NCBI GenBank assembly: GCA_002716385.1
Contig: PBAX01000021.1
Coordinates: forward strand, 1 to 64,000
Length of the DNA stretch: 64,000 bases
From: Phycisphaerae bacterium
GTDB lineage: Bacteria; Planctomycetota; Phycisphaerae; Phycisphaerales; SM1A02
Direction: 5' to 3'
Shown: positions 25,458 to 33,689 of the stretch, piece after piece
Layout: each line of letters begins with the position of its first letter
Position numbering within the stretch: position 1 is the stretch's first letter
The notes under the pieces: generated by a model
Databases searched by the model: none
The model's input: only the letters and a program-made list of their open reading frames with translations
What the model was told of the DNA's origin: nothing
Program-made: the position numbers and the translations under genes

Positions 25458-28013
25458 ATGAACAGGTCGATGTCTACATGCCTGATGATGCCCGTCCTGC
25501 TGGTGACTCCTTGCGTCCACGCCCAGCAAGGCGATCGATCCGGAGAAACGCAGCCGCCTCTCCCCACTTCGCTGGCCATACCGGACAGTCCGCCGCTGTC
25601 ACCCGAGGACGCCCTGATCCGGTTCACCGTGCCCGATGGCATCGCGATTGAACTGGTGGCGGCAGAGCCACTGGTCCAGGCCCCCGTGATGTCTCGCTTC
25701 GGACCTGACGGCCGTCTCTGGGTGGTCGAGATGCCCGGGTACATGACCGATCTCAATGGTTCGGCCGAACTGGAACCCAGCGGCCGAATCGTGATTCTTG
25801 AAGATGTCGATCAGGACGGACGCATGGACACCAGAACCGTCTTCATGGATCAGCTCGTCCTACCACGAGCCGTTGCGCCGCTCATCGATGGCGCCCTGAT
25901 CATCGCCCCGCCCGATCTACTGCTGGCCAGAGACACCGACAGCGACGACGTTGCCGACCAGGTGACCGTCATCGATTCCACATTCGGCGGCCTCGACAGT
26001 CCTGAACACGCCGGCAACGGCCTGCTGTTTGGAATGGACAACTGGTTTCATTGCTCGCAGCACCCCTGGGAATACCGACTCGTCGACGGCAAGGTCGAAA
26101 GACGATCAATTCAGCCCCACGGACAATGGGGCGTGGCTGCGGATGAATGGAACAATCTCTTCTTCACACCCAACTCCTATCCACTCATGACGGATGTCGC
26201 CCATCGTCACGTGTTGGCCATGAATCCGTCGCAGCGGGATGCCACAGGTACATACATGCGTGTCCCGGCCGACGAGACCGTGCATTCGAGTCGAATCAAT
26301 CCCGGTGTCAATCGAGGCTATCGACCCGAAACGCTCGATGCAGAATTCAAACTCAACTCCTTCACTGCTGCATGTGGTCCGATGATCTACCTCGATACGA
26401 TCATCGGATCAGAATTCGAGGGAGACGCCTTCATTTGCGAGCCTGCCGGCAACACGGTCGAACACCGCCGCATGCTCGAGAAACCGGATGAGGATCCGCC
26501 ATGGCAGGCGAAAGCCACAGTTGGCGCCATCGTCGCCTCCGATGACGAGCGTTTTCGCCCCGTTGGACTGCAGACCGGCCCCGACGGCGCGATCTACATC
26601 ACGGACCTGTACCGGGGAATCATCCAGCACAGGATCTTCATGACGACCTTCCTTAGACGGCAGATCATGGAGCGACAACTCGACACGCCGGTCGACCGTG
26701 GCCGTATCTGGAGACTGGTCCCGACACAAGGGCAACCAAGAGCCATTCCGGACCTGAGCGGAATGGATGCCCTGAGCCTGATCGACCAGTTGGCGCATCC
26801 CAATGGAACAATCAGACTGCTCGCTCAGCAGACGCTGGTCGAACGAAATGATCTGCCGCAAGACGCCCTAGGGAAACTCGAGGCCATGTGTCTCGAATCC
26901 AGTCAACCAGTCGCCCGAGCCCACGCGCTCTGGACACTCGAGGGCAGAGGCGTTCTCAGGACTGGCGTTCTGGAAGACGTCCTCGATCGAAGCTCGCCAC
27001 CACTTCTCCTGCAAGGACTCGACGTCTCAGGCAATCATCTCTCGTCCCAGGAGATCAGGAGAAACGTCCTCACGAAACTCGCTGACGATCGCCGGGACGT
27101 TCGCCGTCGAGCCGCCGCAGCCATCGCATCGGCATCGGCAGAGGAGATCATTCCGGAACTGGCAGCCGTACTGGAACGGAATCCACGGGATCGGATCATG
27201 AGGAGCCTGATCATTGCCGGCGCACGAGGACATGAACTGGCCATTCTGCGTGAACTGGGATGGATGGATTCCTGGCAGTACGAGACCCCAGAACGCTCGC
27301 ACATCGCGAGATCCATCATCCGAACGGCGTTGCGCCATTCCGATCCTGAACAGAACACGATTCTGCTTGAATGGATCGCCGCGATTCCCCAAGACCAGAA
27401 CTGGCTGGCCATGATCGCAGCGAACGAAGTGGTATCGAATCATCGAATGAAATCAGCCGATCCGGGCCGCATCGAACTCAGCGCCTCGCCCTTCGACTGG
27501 CATGAACGGATTGAGGATGACGGCGATCTGGCTGATGGACTCCTGCGGCTGATCGACACCCATGCCGACTGGCCTGGCCGACCCGGCTACAAACCAGTGC
27601 ACGATTCCCGGAACTGGTCGCCCGATGAACGCCTGATACTGAATCGAGGCGCCGCGTTGTATGCCAACTGCGTGGGCTGTCACCAGAGTTCCGGACTTGG
27701 CATCCGAGGGTTCTATCCGCCGCTTGCCGATTCACCTCTGGTACTCGGCCCTTCCGAGCCTCTACTGGCGATCCTGTTGAAGGGAATGGAAGGCCCTGTG
27801 ACCATCCACGGCGTGACCTATGACCAACCGATGCCCCCGGCTCCGTTCCAGACCGATCAGGATCTCGCGGCCATCGCGTCCTTTATTCGAACTTCCTTTG
27901 ATAACGAAGGCTCTCTTGTCACACCAGAGGAGGTGGAAAAGGCCCGCAGGAATCTCGAGGACCATTCTGGACCGATGACCATGGCCAAGATCGATGCCCT
28001 TTGGCCTCGATAA
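25458..28013 (+). CDS. PVC-type haem-binding dehydrogenase with HEAT-like repeats and cytochrome c site
   Basis: 851 residues. Short signal peptide ending near CVHAQ; a beta-propeller, glucose-dehydrogenase-like N-terminal domain (PVMSRFGPDGRLWVVEM, IVILEDVDQDGRMD, GLQTGPDGAIYITDLYRGII); helical HEAT-like repeats in about 430-630; then a C-terminal cytochrome c domain with CVGCH and a later Met-rich stretch (YDQPMPPAP) that could give the axial Met. This architecture is characteristic of Planctomycetes-Verrucomicrobia, where it is thought to oxidise sugars or alcohols in the periplasm; the substrate is unknown. Monocistronic, ending at the 28122 terminator. Confidence 0.88.
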   Translation: MNRSMSTCLMMPVLLVTPCVHAQQGDRSGETQPPLPTSLAIPDSPPLSPEDALIRFTVPDGIAIELVAAEPLVQAPVMSRFGPDGRLWVVEMPGYMTDLNGSAELEPSGRIVILEDVDQDGRMDTRTVFMDQLVLPRAVAPLIDGALIIAPPDLLLARDTDSDDVADQVTVIDSTFGGLDSPEHAGNGLLFGMDNWFHCSQHPWEYRLVDGKVERRSIQPHGQWGVAADEWNNLFFTPNSYPLMTDVAHRHVLAMNPSQRDATGTYMRVPADETVHSSRINPGVNRGYRPETLDAEFKLNSFTAACGPMIYLDTIIGSEFEGDAFICEPAGNTVEHRRMLEKPDEDPPWQAKATVGAIVASDDERFRPVGLQTGPDGAIYITDLYRGIIQHRIFMTTFLRRQIMERQLDTPVDRGRIWRLVPTQGQPRAIPDLSGMDALSLIDQLAHPNGTIRLLAQQTLVERNDLPQDALGKLEAMCLESSQPVARAHALWTLEGRGVLRTGVLEDVLDRSSPPLLLQGLDVSGNHLSSQEIRRNVLTKLADDRRDVRRRAAAAIASASAEEIIPELAAVLERNPRDRIMRSLIIAGARGHELAILRELGWMDSWQYETPERSHIARSIIRTALRHSDPEQNTILLEWIAAIPQDQNWLAMIAANEVVSNHRMKSADPGRIELSASPFDWHERIEDDGDLADGLLRLIDTHADWPGRPGYKPVHDSRNWSPDERLILNRGAALYANCVGCHQSSGLGIRGFYPPLADSPLVLGPSEPLLAILLKGMEGPVTIHGVTYDQPMPPAPFQTDQDLAAIASFIRTSFDNEGSLVTPEEVEKARRNLEDHSGPMTMAKIDALWPR

Positions 28014-28121
28014 ATCACTACCTGAAAGAATCTTAGGGCGAGAGAGGGAATTCCATGGGAAAAGGACTTTCTTCTGGAATCGCCCCGAATTGCCCGGTAG
28101 ATTGGAGTCCTCAGGAGAGAG

Positions 28122-28164
28122 AAGAGGAGTGACCGGTTCCCAGTGGACCGGTCATCTCTTTTAG
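28122..28164. terminator. Terminator between convergent genes
   Basis: TGACCGGT (28130-28137) and ACCGGTCA (28147-28154) form a perfect 8-bp stem extended by AAGAG/CTCTT with a small bulge, followed on the plus strand by TTTTA. It probably serves the dehydrogenase gene and perhaps the convergent fusion gene. Confidence 0.75.
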
Positions 28165-28193
28165 GGGCCTCCTGGACCACCTGTCCCCACAAC

Positions 28194-30461
28194 TCATCCA
28201 ATCGTCGACAGGACATCGTCAAGAAGACGAATCGTCATATCCGCATCATCAGCCGTCAGCACCATGGGCGGCTTGATCTTGATCACATTGTGAAGTGGCC
28301 CATCGGTACTCAGCAGAACACCGCGATCCTTCATCATGTTGACAAGCTTTGACGCCTCTTCTGCAGCGGGTTCCAGCGAGACACGATCGCGAACGAGTTC
28401 CATGCCGATGAAGAGACCCTTTCCGCGAACATCGCCGATCAAGGCATGACGTTGCTGCAGGGATTTGAGCCCAGACATGAAGCGGGATCCGAGTTCACGG
28501 GCACGCGACTGCAGTCCCTCGTCCTCGATCACATCGAGAACCGCCATGCCACAGGCGCATGAAACGGGATTGCCGCCAAACGTCGAGAAGAATTCCATTC
28601 CATTGTCGAAGGCATCCGCGATGGCTCGGGTCGTCACGACCGCCCCCATCGGGTGCCCGTTGCCGATGGGCTTGCCCATGACGACGATGTCCGGAATGAC
28701 ATTGGAAAGTTCAAATCCCCAGAACGCGTCTCCGACACGACCGAATCCGACCTGGACCTCATCCGCTATGCAGACACCACCGGCCCGTCGCACGTGCTCG
28801 AAGGCCGCTGCCAGATAACCCTCGGGCAACGGCACCTGACCACCACATGACAGAATCGTCTCCGCGAAGAAGCCAGCTATGGAACCTCCCGCAGCACACG
28901 CTTCACCGATGACTCTGCCGACCTCAAGCGCATACCCGGAGCCAGCTCCGGCATCCCGTATCTCACCACGATAGGTATCGGGCATGGGTACGACGTGGAC
29001 CCAAGGCGAAGGCTCATGGCCACCAGGCCCCTTGAACTTGTACGGGCTCATCTCGATGCAACTACTGGAATGCCCGTGGTAGGCGCCATCGATCACAAGG
29101 ACATCACGAGCAGCGGTGGCCGCCCTTGCCAGGCGAAGCGCCAGCTCGTTGGCTTCCGAGCCCGAATTCACGAAGTAGCAGACCTCCAGTCCATCGGGAA
29201 GCGTGGCGCACAACCTCGACGCGTAGGACGTGATGTTCTCGTGCAGATATCTGGTGTTCGTATTGAGCACCGCGGCCCGCGACGCGATGGCCCCGACAAC
29301 ATGCGGATGGCAATGGCCGACATGGCAGACGTTGTTGACAAGATCCAGATATGGACGTCCATCGGACGCATGCAGATACTGACCTCTTCCTCTGACGATG
29401 TGAAGAGGCGTTTCGTAGCTGAGCGAAAGCGATGGACCGATGTGTCGATGGCGGTCCGATTCCAACTTCTTCACATCGACATCGACGGCATCGTGTATCA
29501 ACATGCCGATCAGTGTCGCTGGCGAATGGGCCATGATGGTCTCCAGAGTCGCCCAGGTCGATTCCTGATGGGAGAACCATGTCTCATGATCGGGCGCCCC
29601 TACCCGTCTGGTCTCCGCCACACAGATGCTCGTCGCCATGCGGGCGATGGTCAGTGGTATCAACGCCTCGCATTCACGCACATCGAGCGATCGAATGCTC
29701 TGGTAGCCGGAGAGCAACGGCGAGACGGACTCGATCGTCACATCCTCCTGCTGCAAGGCGTAGGAGAGCATGATCGCCAGGTCCTGCACCAACGCGCCCA
29801 TCTGACAGTCACCGACATCGAGTATGCCCACCACCTGACCATTCTCGATCAGAATGTTCTCGTCATTGGCATCCCCATGAAGCATCCCCTGAGGGCATCT
29901 GGGCAGAACCGACAATCCATGAGCTCGATAGAGATGAAAACAGGCCTCTATGGAACGACGGCGATCCGGACTGTCGATCAGCTCGATGGCATGGGTATGC
30001 CGATTGGCCTGAGTCAGATCCCAAAGATGCGTGCGATGGGCGCCCGGATGATCGAAGCTGGCCAGCGATTGATGCAGTTGAGCCAGGTAGGCTCCGATCT
30101 CGAAGAGCAGGTCAGACGTCGTGGCGGCATCACGCCACTGTGCCCCGTCCACAAATGCCTGGAGCCGAGCAACCGCCCGATGACCGGCGATCTCCACGTC
30201 GACAGCGACTTCGCCTCTAGGCGATGGAATCGATGCCGGAACGACGAACCCCGCCTCATCCAGATGAGCCAAGATGGCCTCTTCGAGTTCGACATCGGCC
30301 CCTTCAGTGGTTGTCAGCTTGAAGACACGCGGTGGCAAGCCGTCGGCATCGACGCGGAAATTGAGATTTTCGCCTGAAAGCCGAGTCAGCCTGGCCGTGA
30401 CTCCCCAATGCTCCTCGAGGATACGGCTGGCCAGCGATGGATAATCCGGTGAAGTCGTCAC
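28194..30461 (-). CDS. Fused APH-type kinase and class III aminotransferase-fold phospholyase
   Basis: 755 residues. Residues about 1-320 are an aminoglycoside-phosphotransferase/hydroxylysine-kinase-like domain (HGDANDEN with H195-D197-N202; ILDVGD with D215-D218). Residues about 340-755 are a class III PLP enzyme ([50 protein letters not shown]-lysine in [14 protein letters not shown] near K597). The closest characterised relatives by motif are ethanolamine-phosphate and phosphohydroxylysine phospholyases, so the protein may phosphorylate an amino alcohol and then eliminate phosphate. The start is GTG with TATTAT 6 bases upstream. Substrate unproven. Confidence 0.87.
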   Translation of the reverse strand: MTTSPDYPSLASRILEEHWGVTARLTRLSGENLNFRVDADGLPPRVFKLTTTEGADVELEEAILAHLDEAGFVVPASIPSPRGEVAVDVEIAGHRAVARLQAFVDGAQWRDAATTSDLLFEIGAYLAQLHQSLASFDHPGAHRTHLWDLTQANRHTHAIELIDSPDRRRSIEACFHLYRAHGLSVLPRCPQGMLHGDANDENILIENGQVVGILDVGDCQMGALVQDLAIMLSYALQQEDVTIESVSPLLSGYQSIRSLDVRECEALIPLTIARMATSICVAETRRVGAPDHETWFSHQESTWATLETIMAHSPATLIGMLIHDAVDVDVKKLESDRHRHIGPSLSLSYETPLHIVRGRGQYLHASDGRPYLDLVNNVCHVGHCHPHVVGAIASRAAVLNTNTRYLHENITSYASRLCATLPDGLEVCYFVNSGSEANELALRLARAATAARDVLVIDGAYHGHSSSCIEMSPYKFKGPGGHEPSPWVHVVPMPDTYRGEIRDAGAGSGYALEVGRVIGEACAAGGSIAGFFAETILSCGGQVPLPEGYLAAAFEHVRRAGGVCIADEVQVGFGRVGDAFWGFELSNVIPDIVVMGKPIGNGHPMGAVVTTRAIADAFDNGMEFFSTFGGNPVSCACGMAVLDVIEDEGLQSRARELGSRFMSGLKSLQQRHALIGDVRGKGLFIGMELVRDRVSLEPAAEEASKLVNMMKDRGVLLSTDGPLHNVIKIKPPMVLTADDADMTIRLLDDVLSTIG

Positions 30462-30467
30462 GACAAA

Positions 30468-30473
30468 ATAATA
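30468..30473 (-). promoter_or_regulatory. -10 element for leaderless kinase-phospholyase transcript
   Basis: TATTAT on the minus strand, six bases (TTTGTC), then GTG. The best -10 match among the leaderless candidates. Confidence 0.5.
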
Positions 30474-30503
30474 TCAATACGGAATGGGCACAGGGCCGAA
30501 CGA

Positions 30504-31511
30504 CTACTCGGCAGAAGCCAGTCCACGATCGACTCGATAGACATCGTGGCAACTCGTGCATGACGCGGCAATCAGATTCAACTGCCTGCTGAGCATTCCG
30601 TGGTCCGGATCATGTCCGAGCAGCTGTCTTTCAAGGTCCCCGGAAGCGTCATGACCGACATGAAGGAGCCTGTGGAATTCGTCCGCCCTCTCCATCAGAT
30701 GATCGTCCGAAGCCAGAACACGATGCAGATCCGTCAAGCGACCGGCTTCGGCCACGGGGACCAGATCGGGATGGTCCACAGGCGTACGCCAGCCCGCCTG
30801 CTCGATCCGCCGGAGCCGATCGAGGCACTTGGCCATTTCGGTCATGCCGCTGGTGAAGCTCGATGGCTCCCAGACCGAGTCGAATTCGAACACCCGATCA
30901 TCAAGTTCACCCTTCTCAAGCGGCACGGAATCAGCAACACAAGCATAGAGCCCCTTGTAGCTAGGCGAGGTACCGGCAACTTCCATCTTCACGATGGCCT
31001 CGTCCGCGGACTGCCAACCGAGCATCACCGTCACGGCACCTGCGACTGCCGCGCTTCTGTGCTTGCCGTAGTGACAATGCACATAGACGGGGCCATCGAG
31101 GATGGATTCCCTGATTGCATAGGCCAGTTCCAATGATCGCGAACGATCGAATCCACCGTATCCGACAGGAAGATGTATGTATCGCATGCCACGTGATTCG
31201 GCCTGATCGACGAGCGGAACCGCACCATCGACACTGATGATGGTCCTGACGCCCAACTCATCAAGCGACTGGAATCCGACTCCATCTTCAGGTGCCGCAC
31301 CCGAGATAAATCCCTCGTGGAATGAAACGACGTTTCGAAGTCCCGGGAATTCAATCGGACGCTCGGCCTCGACGTTGAGACCGGCATCGGAAATGGAATG
31401 AGACGATTCATGATCGAGACCTGCGCATGACGTCATCGAACAGGCGACCGCGATCATGGCCCAGAGCATGGGAAGACCCGAAATGATGAAGCGAAGTCCG
31501 GACAACGGCAT
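30504..31511 (-). CDS. Exported Cys-phosphatase fused to a cytochrome c-type haem site
   Basis: 335 residues. The N-terminus is a signal or lipoprotein peptide (lipobox candidates near VACSM/TSC). The middle carries a dual-specificity/tyrosine phosphatase loop HCHYGKHRS (Cys146-x5-Arg152) after GVRTIISVDGA and LPVGYGGFDRS. The last ~20 residues have CTSCHDVYR, the C-terminal haem-binding form of class II cytochromes (c'), with helices before it. Both parts would work outside the cytoplasm. I start at the ATG at 31511 (CATAAT 6 bases upstream) rather than GTG at 31514. Role unknown; the pairing of a phosphatase with a c-type haem is unusual. Confidence 0.78.
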   Translation of the reverse strand: MPLSGLRFIISGLPMLWAMIAVACSMTSCAGLDHESSHSISDAGLNVEAERPIEFPGLRNVVSFHEGFISGAAPEDGVGFQSLDELGVRTIISVDGAVPLVDQAESRGMRYIHLPVGYGGFDRSRSLELAYAIRESILDGPVYVHCHYGKHRSAAVAGAVTVMLGWQSADEAIVKMEVAGTSPSYKGLYACVADSVPLEKGELDDRVFEFDSVWEPSSFTSGMTEMAKCLDRLRRIEQAGWRTPVDHPDLVPVAEAGRLTDLHRVLASDDHLMERADEFHRLLHVGHDASGDLERQLLGHDPDHGMLSRQLNLIAASCTSCHDVYRVDRGLASAE

Positions 31512-31517
31512 CACTGG

Positions 31518-31523
31518 ATTATG
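31518..31523 (-). promoter_or_regulatory. -10 element for leaderless phosphatase-cytochrome transcript
   Basis: CATAAT on the minus strand (one mismatch to TATAAT), six bases (CCAGTG), then ATG. Confidence 0.45.
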
Positions 31524-31591
31524 ACAGAGGCCCGTGACAATTCAATGCGCCGGAGCCGCATCGGCAAGCGACCACTGGAAGAGCCTTGGAT

Positions 31592-32362
31592 TCAGGACTT
31601 TGAAACGCCATCGCAGCAACCGGCTGCACAGCTGCAACTCCACTTGTGGTTGTAGAGATGCGCAGCGACCAGAACCAGACCACCCAGAGGGGTCATCAGA
31701 ATCCACATCCAGTCAACCATTCCTGCCGTCGCGGGCTCCTCGATGACGGGCTCCGTTGGGCAGCAGGCCATCTCGCAATCAGCGGATTCGGCCGGCGGGA
31801 CAGCTGAAGCCACTTGCATCCCGGACGCGGACTCCTGACCATCTACGGGGCAGCAGGAGGCTCCGCATTCGGCCGGACTGGCATTCGATGCGGGCACTGA
31901 AACAAGCGTTGCGGAAACAGCCGGCTGACCAGATGGCGGGCAGCATGAAGCCGTGCAATTCTCTTCTTCAAGCATGACGATCGGAACGGCTGCAGACATG
32001 TTCGGCGAGCCCGTGGATGCTTCACAAGGGGTGGGACAACAGTCCTCCGGACCGGCAAAGGCGGCCAATGAAATCAGGAACAACCCGACAACCCCCACGA
32101 TGCCAGGGCCAAGTCGATGGTGTCTTCGCCAGCCAGGCACGAATGCCAGCAAGGCGAACAACAGACACACCCCGACCATCCACTTGTGGAAGGATGGATC
32201 AGCCAGAAAGCTCAGCCCAAGAAGCGGAAGAAAGCCAATCACGAACGGCATGGCGGCGCAGTGGATGGCGCATGCGACGGAAGCGGCTATCCCCAGATAG
32301 TCGCGATAGGACTGCGATCTGGCGGATTGAACATCGGACTGGATGGCGTCGGACAGATGCAC
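31592..32362 (-). CDS. MerC-domain membrane protein with cysteine-rich insert
   Basis: 256 residues from a GTG at 32362, chosen because GAGGGAG lies six bases upstream; a TTG further up also keeps the frame. The N-terminal half is MerC-like with membrane segments and metal-binding Cys (ASVACAIHCAAMPFVIGF, LPLLGLSFL, WMVGVCLLFALLAFV). It is followed by about 110 residues carrying repeated CCP units: CCPTPC, CTASCCP, CGASCCP, CEMACCP. A last membrane segment (WMWILMTPLGGLVLVAAHLY) precedes CSCAAGCC. Predicted metal (mercury, copper, or zinc) uptake, binding or sensing at the membrane; specificity unknown. No merR or merA is adjacent. Confidence 0.8.
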   Translation of the reverse strand: MHLSDAIQSDVQSARSQSYRDYLGIAASVACAIHCAAMPFVIGFLPLLGLSFLADPSFHKWMVGVCLLFALLAFVPGWRRHHRLGPGIVGVVGLFLISLAAFAGPEDCCPTPCEASTGSPNMSAAVPIVMLEEENCTASCCPPSGQPAVSATLVSVPASNASPAECGASCCPVDGQESASGMQVASAVPPAESADCEMACCPTEPVIEEPATAGMVDWMWILMTPLGGLVLVAAHLYNHKWSCSCAAGCCDGVSKS

Positions 32363-32533
32363 GAACAACTCCCTCAACAATTCCGTGACCCTACCTGATC
32401 ACGATTCATGGAGGCAAACACCCCCCCTTGAAAGGCCAAGGATCATCATTATCCCTTAATGACAACCAGATGTCAACAGTGTCTGGAAACCCGGAATCAC
32501 ACGTCAGCAGGCGAAGCGAAAAGGCCCGGAAAA

Positions 32534-32573
32534 AGACCGAGGCTCCAGGAGCCGAATCCGACTCTGGAGCCTC
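32534..32573 (-). terminator. Intrinsic terminator of the NTF2-like lipoprotein gene
   Basis: GAGGCTCCAG (32539-32548) and CTGGAGCCTC (32564-32573) are perfect 10-bp arms; on the minus strand the stem is followed by GGTCTTTTTCC. Confidence 0.85.
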
Positions 32574-32650
32574 AGGCAGTTTCTGACTGTCAGGAGAATC
32601 GGATCTTGCCATTGGGTAGATACCGACACTCGAGCAGGGTATGTCCAGCC

Positions 32651-33226
32651 CTACTTCCAGGATCCGTATGGCACGGATGAATGCTGCAGCATGATCTTGA
32701 GCTTGCCGTCAGCCCCCCGAACGTATCCGAAGGAGTATTCAACCTTGGTCTCCGAACCGTCTGGCCCGGTGAAGAAGTAGTTCCCCATCGCCATGGCGAG
32801 ATCGCTACCTGAATAGATGCCCTCGTTCTTGAAGCGGACATTCGTCCACCCCTTGATTGCGAAACCAGTGTCTTCCGTCCCTTCCCGACCGATGAAGTAC
32901 GAGAGGGCAGAATCGACGTCACCTCGGAACTGATCCTCGGAAGCCAGAGTCGGCTTGAAGAGCACGATCGTATCCCCGTAGGCATACATGGTCTTGATGT
33001 GATCAAGCGCCCGAGCCTTGTAATCGCCACCCTTTGCATAGACACGGGAGATGTCGACGATGCCGTCGCCCCATGCTCGCTGAGCCGCCTGGACTTCAGC
33101 CTTGGTGATCGGTGGCTGTGTGCCGTTTCCACTGTGCGTACTCATGCCACTGGTGCAACCAGAGAGAACTGGCAGACCGGCAACGCCAAGGGCCAACAAT
33201 GCAGCCGCAATCATCTTCTTGATCAT
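32651..33226 (-). CDS. Lipoprotein with NTF2/SnoaL-like fold
   Basis: 191 residues with a lipoprotein signal MIKKMIAAALLALGVAGLPV ending in LSGC. The mature part (VQAAQRAWGDGIVDISRVYA, VLFKPTLASEDQF, AMGNYFFTGPDGSETKVEYSFGYV, LKIMLQHSSVPYG) matches NTF2-like or CaMKII-association-like proteins, including the terminal HSSxPY. Function is not established; these often bind small molecules. AGGAG lies before the start, a strong promoter is at 33322-33351 and a terminator at 32534-32573, so it is a single-gene unit with a leader of roughly 90 bases. Confidence 0.78.
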   Translation of the reverse strand: MIKKMIAAALLALGVAGLPVLSGCTSGMSTHSGNGTQPPITKAEVQAAQRAWGDGIVDISRVYAKGGDYKARALDHIKTMYAYGDTIVLFKPTLASEDQFRGDVDSALSYFIGREGTEDTGFAIKGWTNVRFKNEGIYSGSDLAMAMGNYFFTGPDGSETKVEYSFGYVRGADGKLKIMLQHSSVPYGSWK

Positions 33227-33321
33227 CTGAAGGAACTCCTCTTCAAGGAAGCGAATTGAATTCGGTGAGACAAGCGCCTCTACTGTTTCCGTCGATCAGG
33301 AACAGACCTGATAGCTGGATG

Positions 33322-33351
33322 ACAGTACACCTGAGATTAAGGCAGTGTCAA
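33322..33351 (-). promoter_or_regulatory. Sigma-70-like promoter of the NTF2-like lipoprotein gene
   Basis: On the minus strand TTGACA (33346-33351), 18-base spacer, TACTGT (33322-33327). A small inverted repeat ATCAGG/CCTGAT (33295-33312) lies just past the expected start. Confidence 0.6.
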
Positions 33352-33434
33352 CTGGACTTGACTGGTGACCAGACGCAGCCAACATGACACGGACATCTGC
33401 CGCCTGGGCCACTTGCGTCCAATCGAATCCATGT

Positions 33435-33470
33435 AAAAGAACAACTCCGGAGCCAGAAGGCCCCGGAGTT
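33435..33470 (-). terminator. Terminator after initiator tRNA
   Basis: AACTCCGG (33443-33450) pairs perfectly with CCGGAGTT (33463-33470); on the minus strand it is followed by GTTCTTTTAC. Confidence 0.75.
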
Positions 33471-33479
33471 GCCGGGAAA

Positions 33480-33553
<74 letters not shown>

Positions 33554-33566
33554 GTAGAGTTGGGCC

Positions 33567-33594
33567 AGTATACGACTGCTTCCACCAAGGTCAA
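33567..33594 (-). promoter_or_regulatory. Promoter of initiator tRNA
   Basis: On the minus strand TTGACC (33589-33594), 16-base spacer, TATACT (33567-33572), ideally placed for the tRNA 5' end. Confidence 0.75.
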
Positions 33595-33689
33595 GGTGAC
33601 CCCCGCCACGATCAACTTTGAACGTGCAGAACCGCTCGCAATGCGTCACAATGGGCATTCACGTCTCAGGATCTGAGCGAGGAGTTCTC

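Noticed and set aside
28995-30377. A 460-codon plus-strand frame opposite the kinase-phospholyase gene
   Set aside because: No recognisable domain; the minus strand carries both HGD and PLP motifs.
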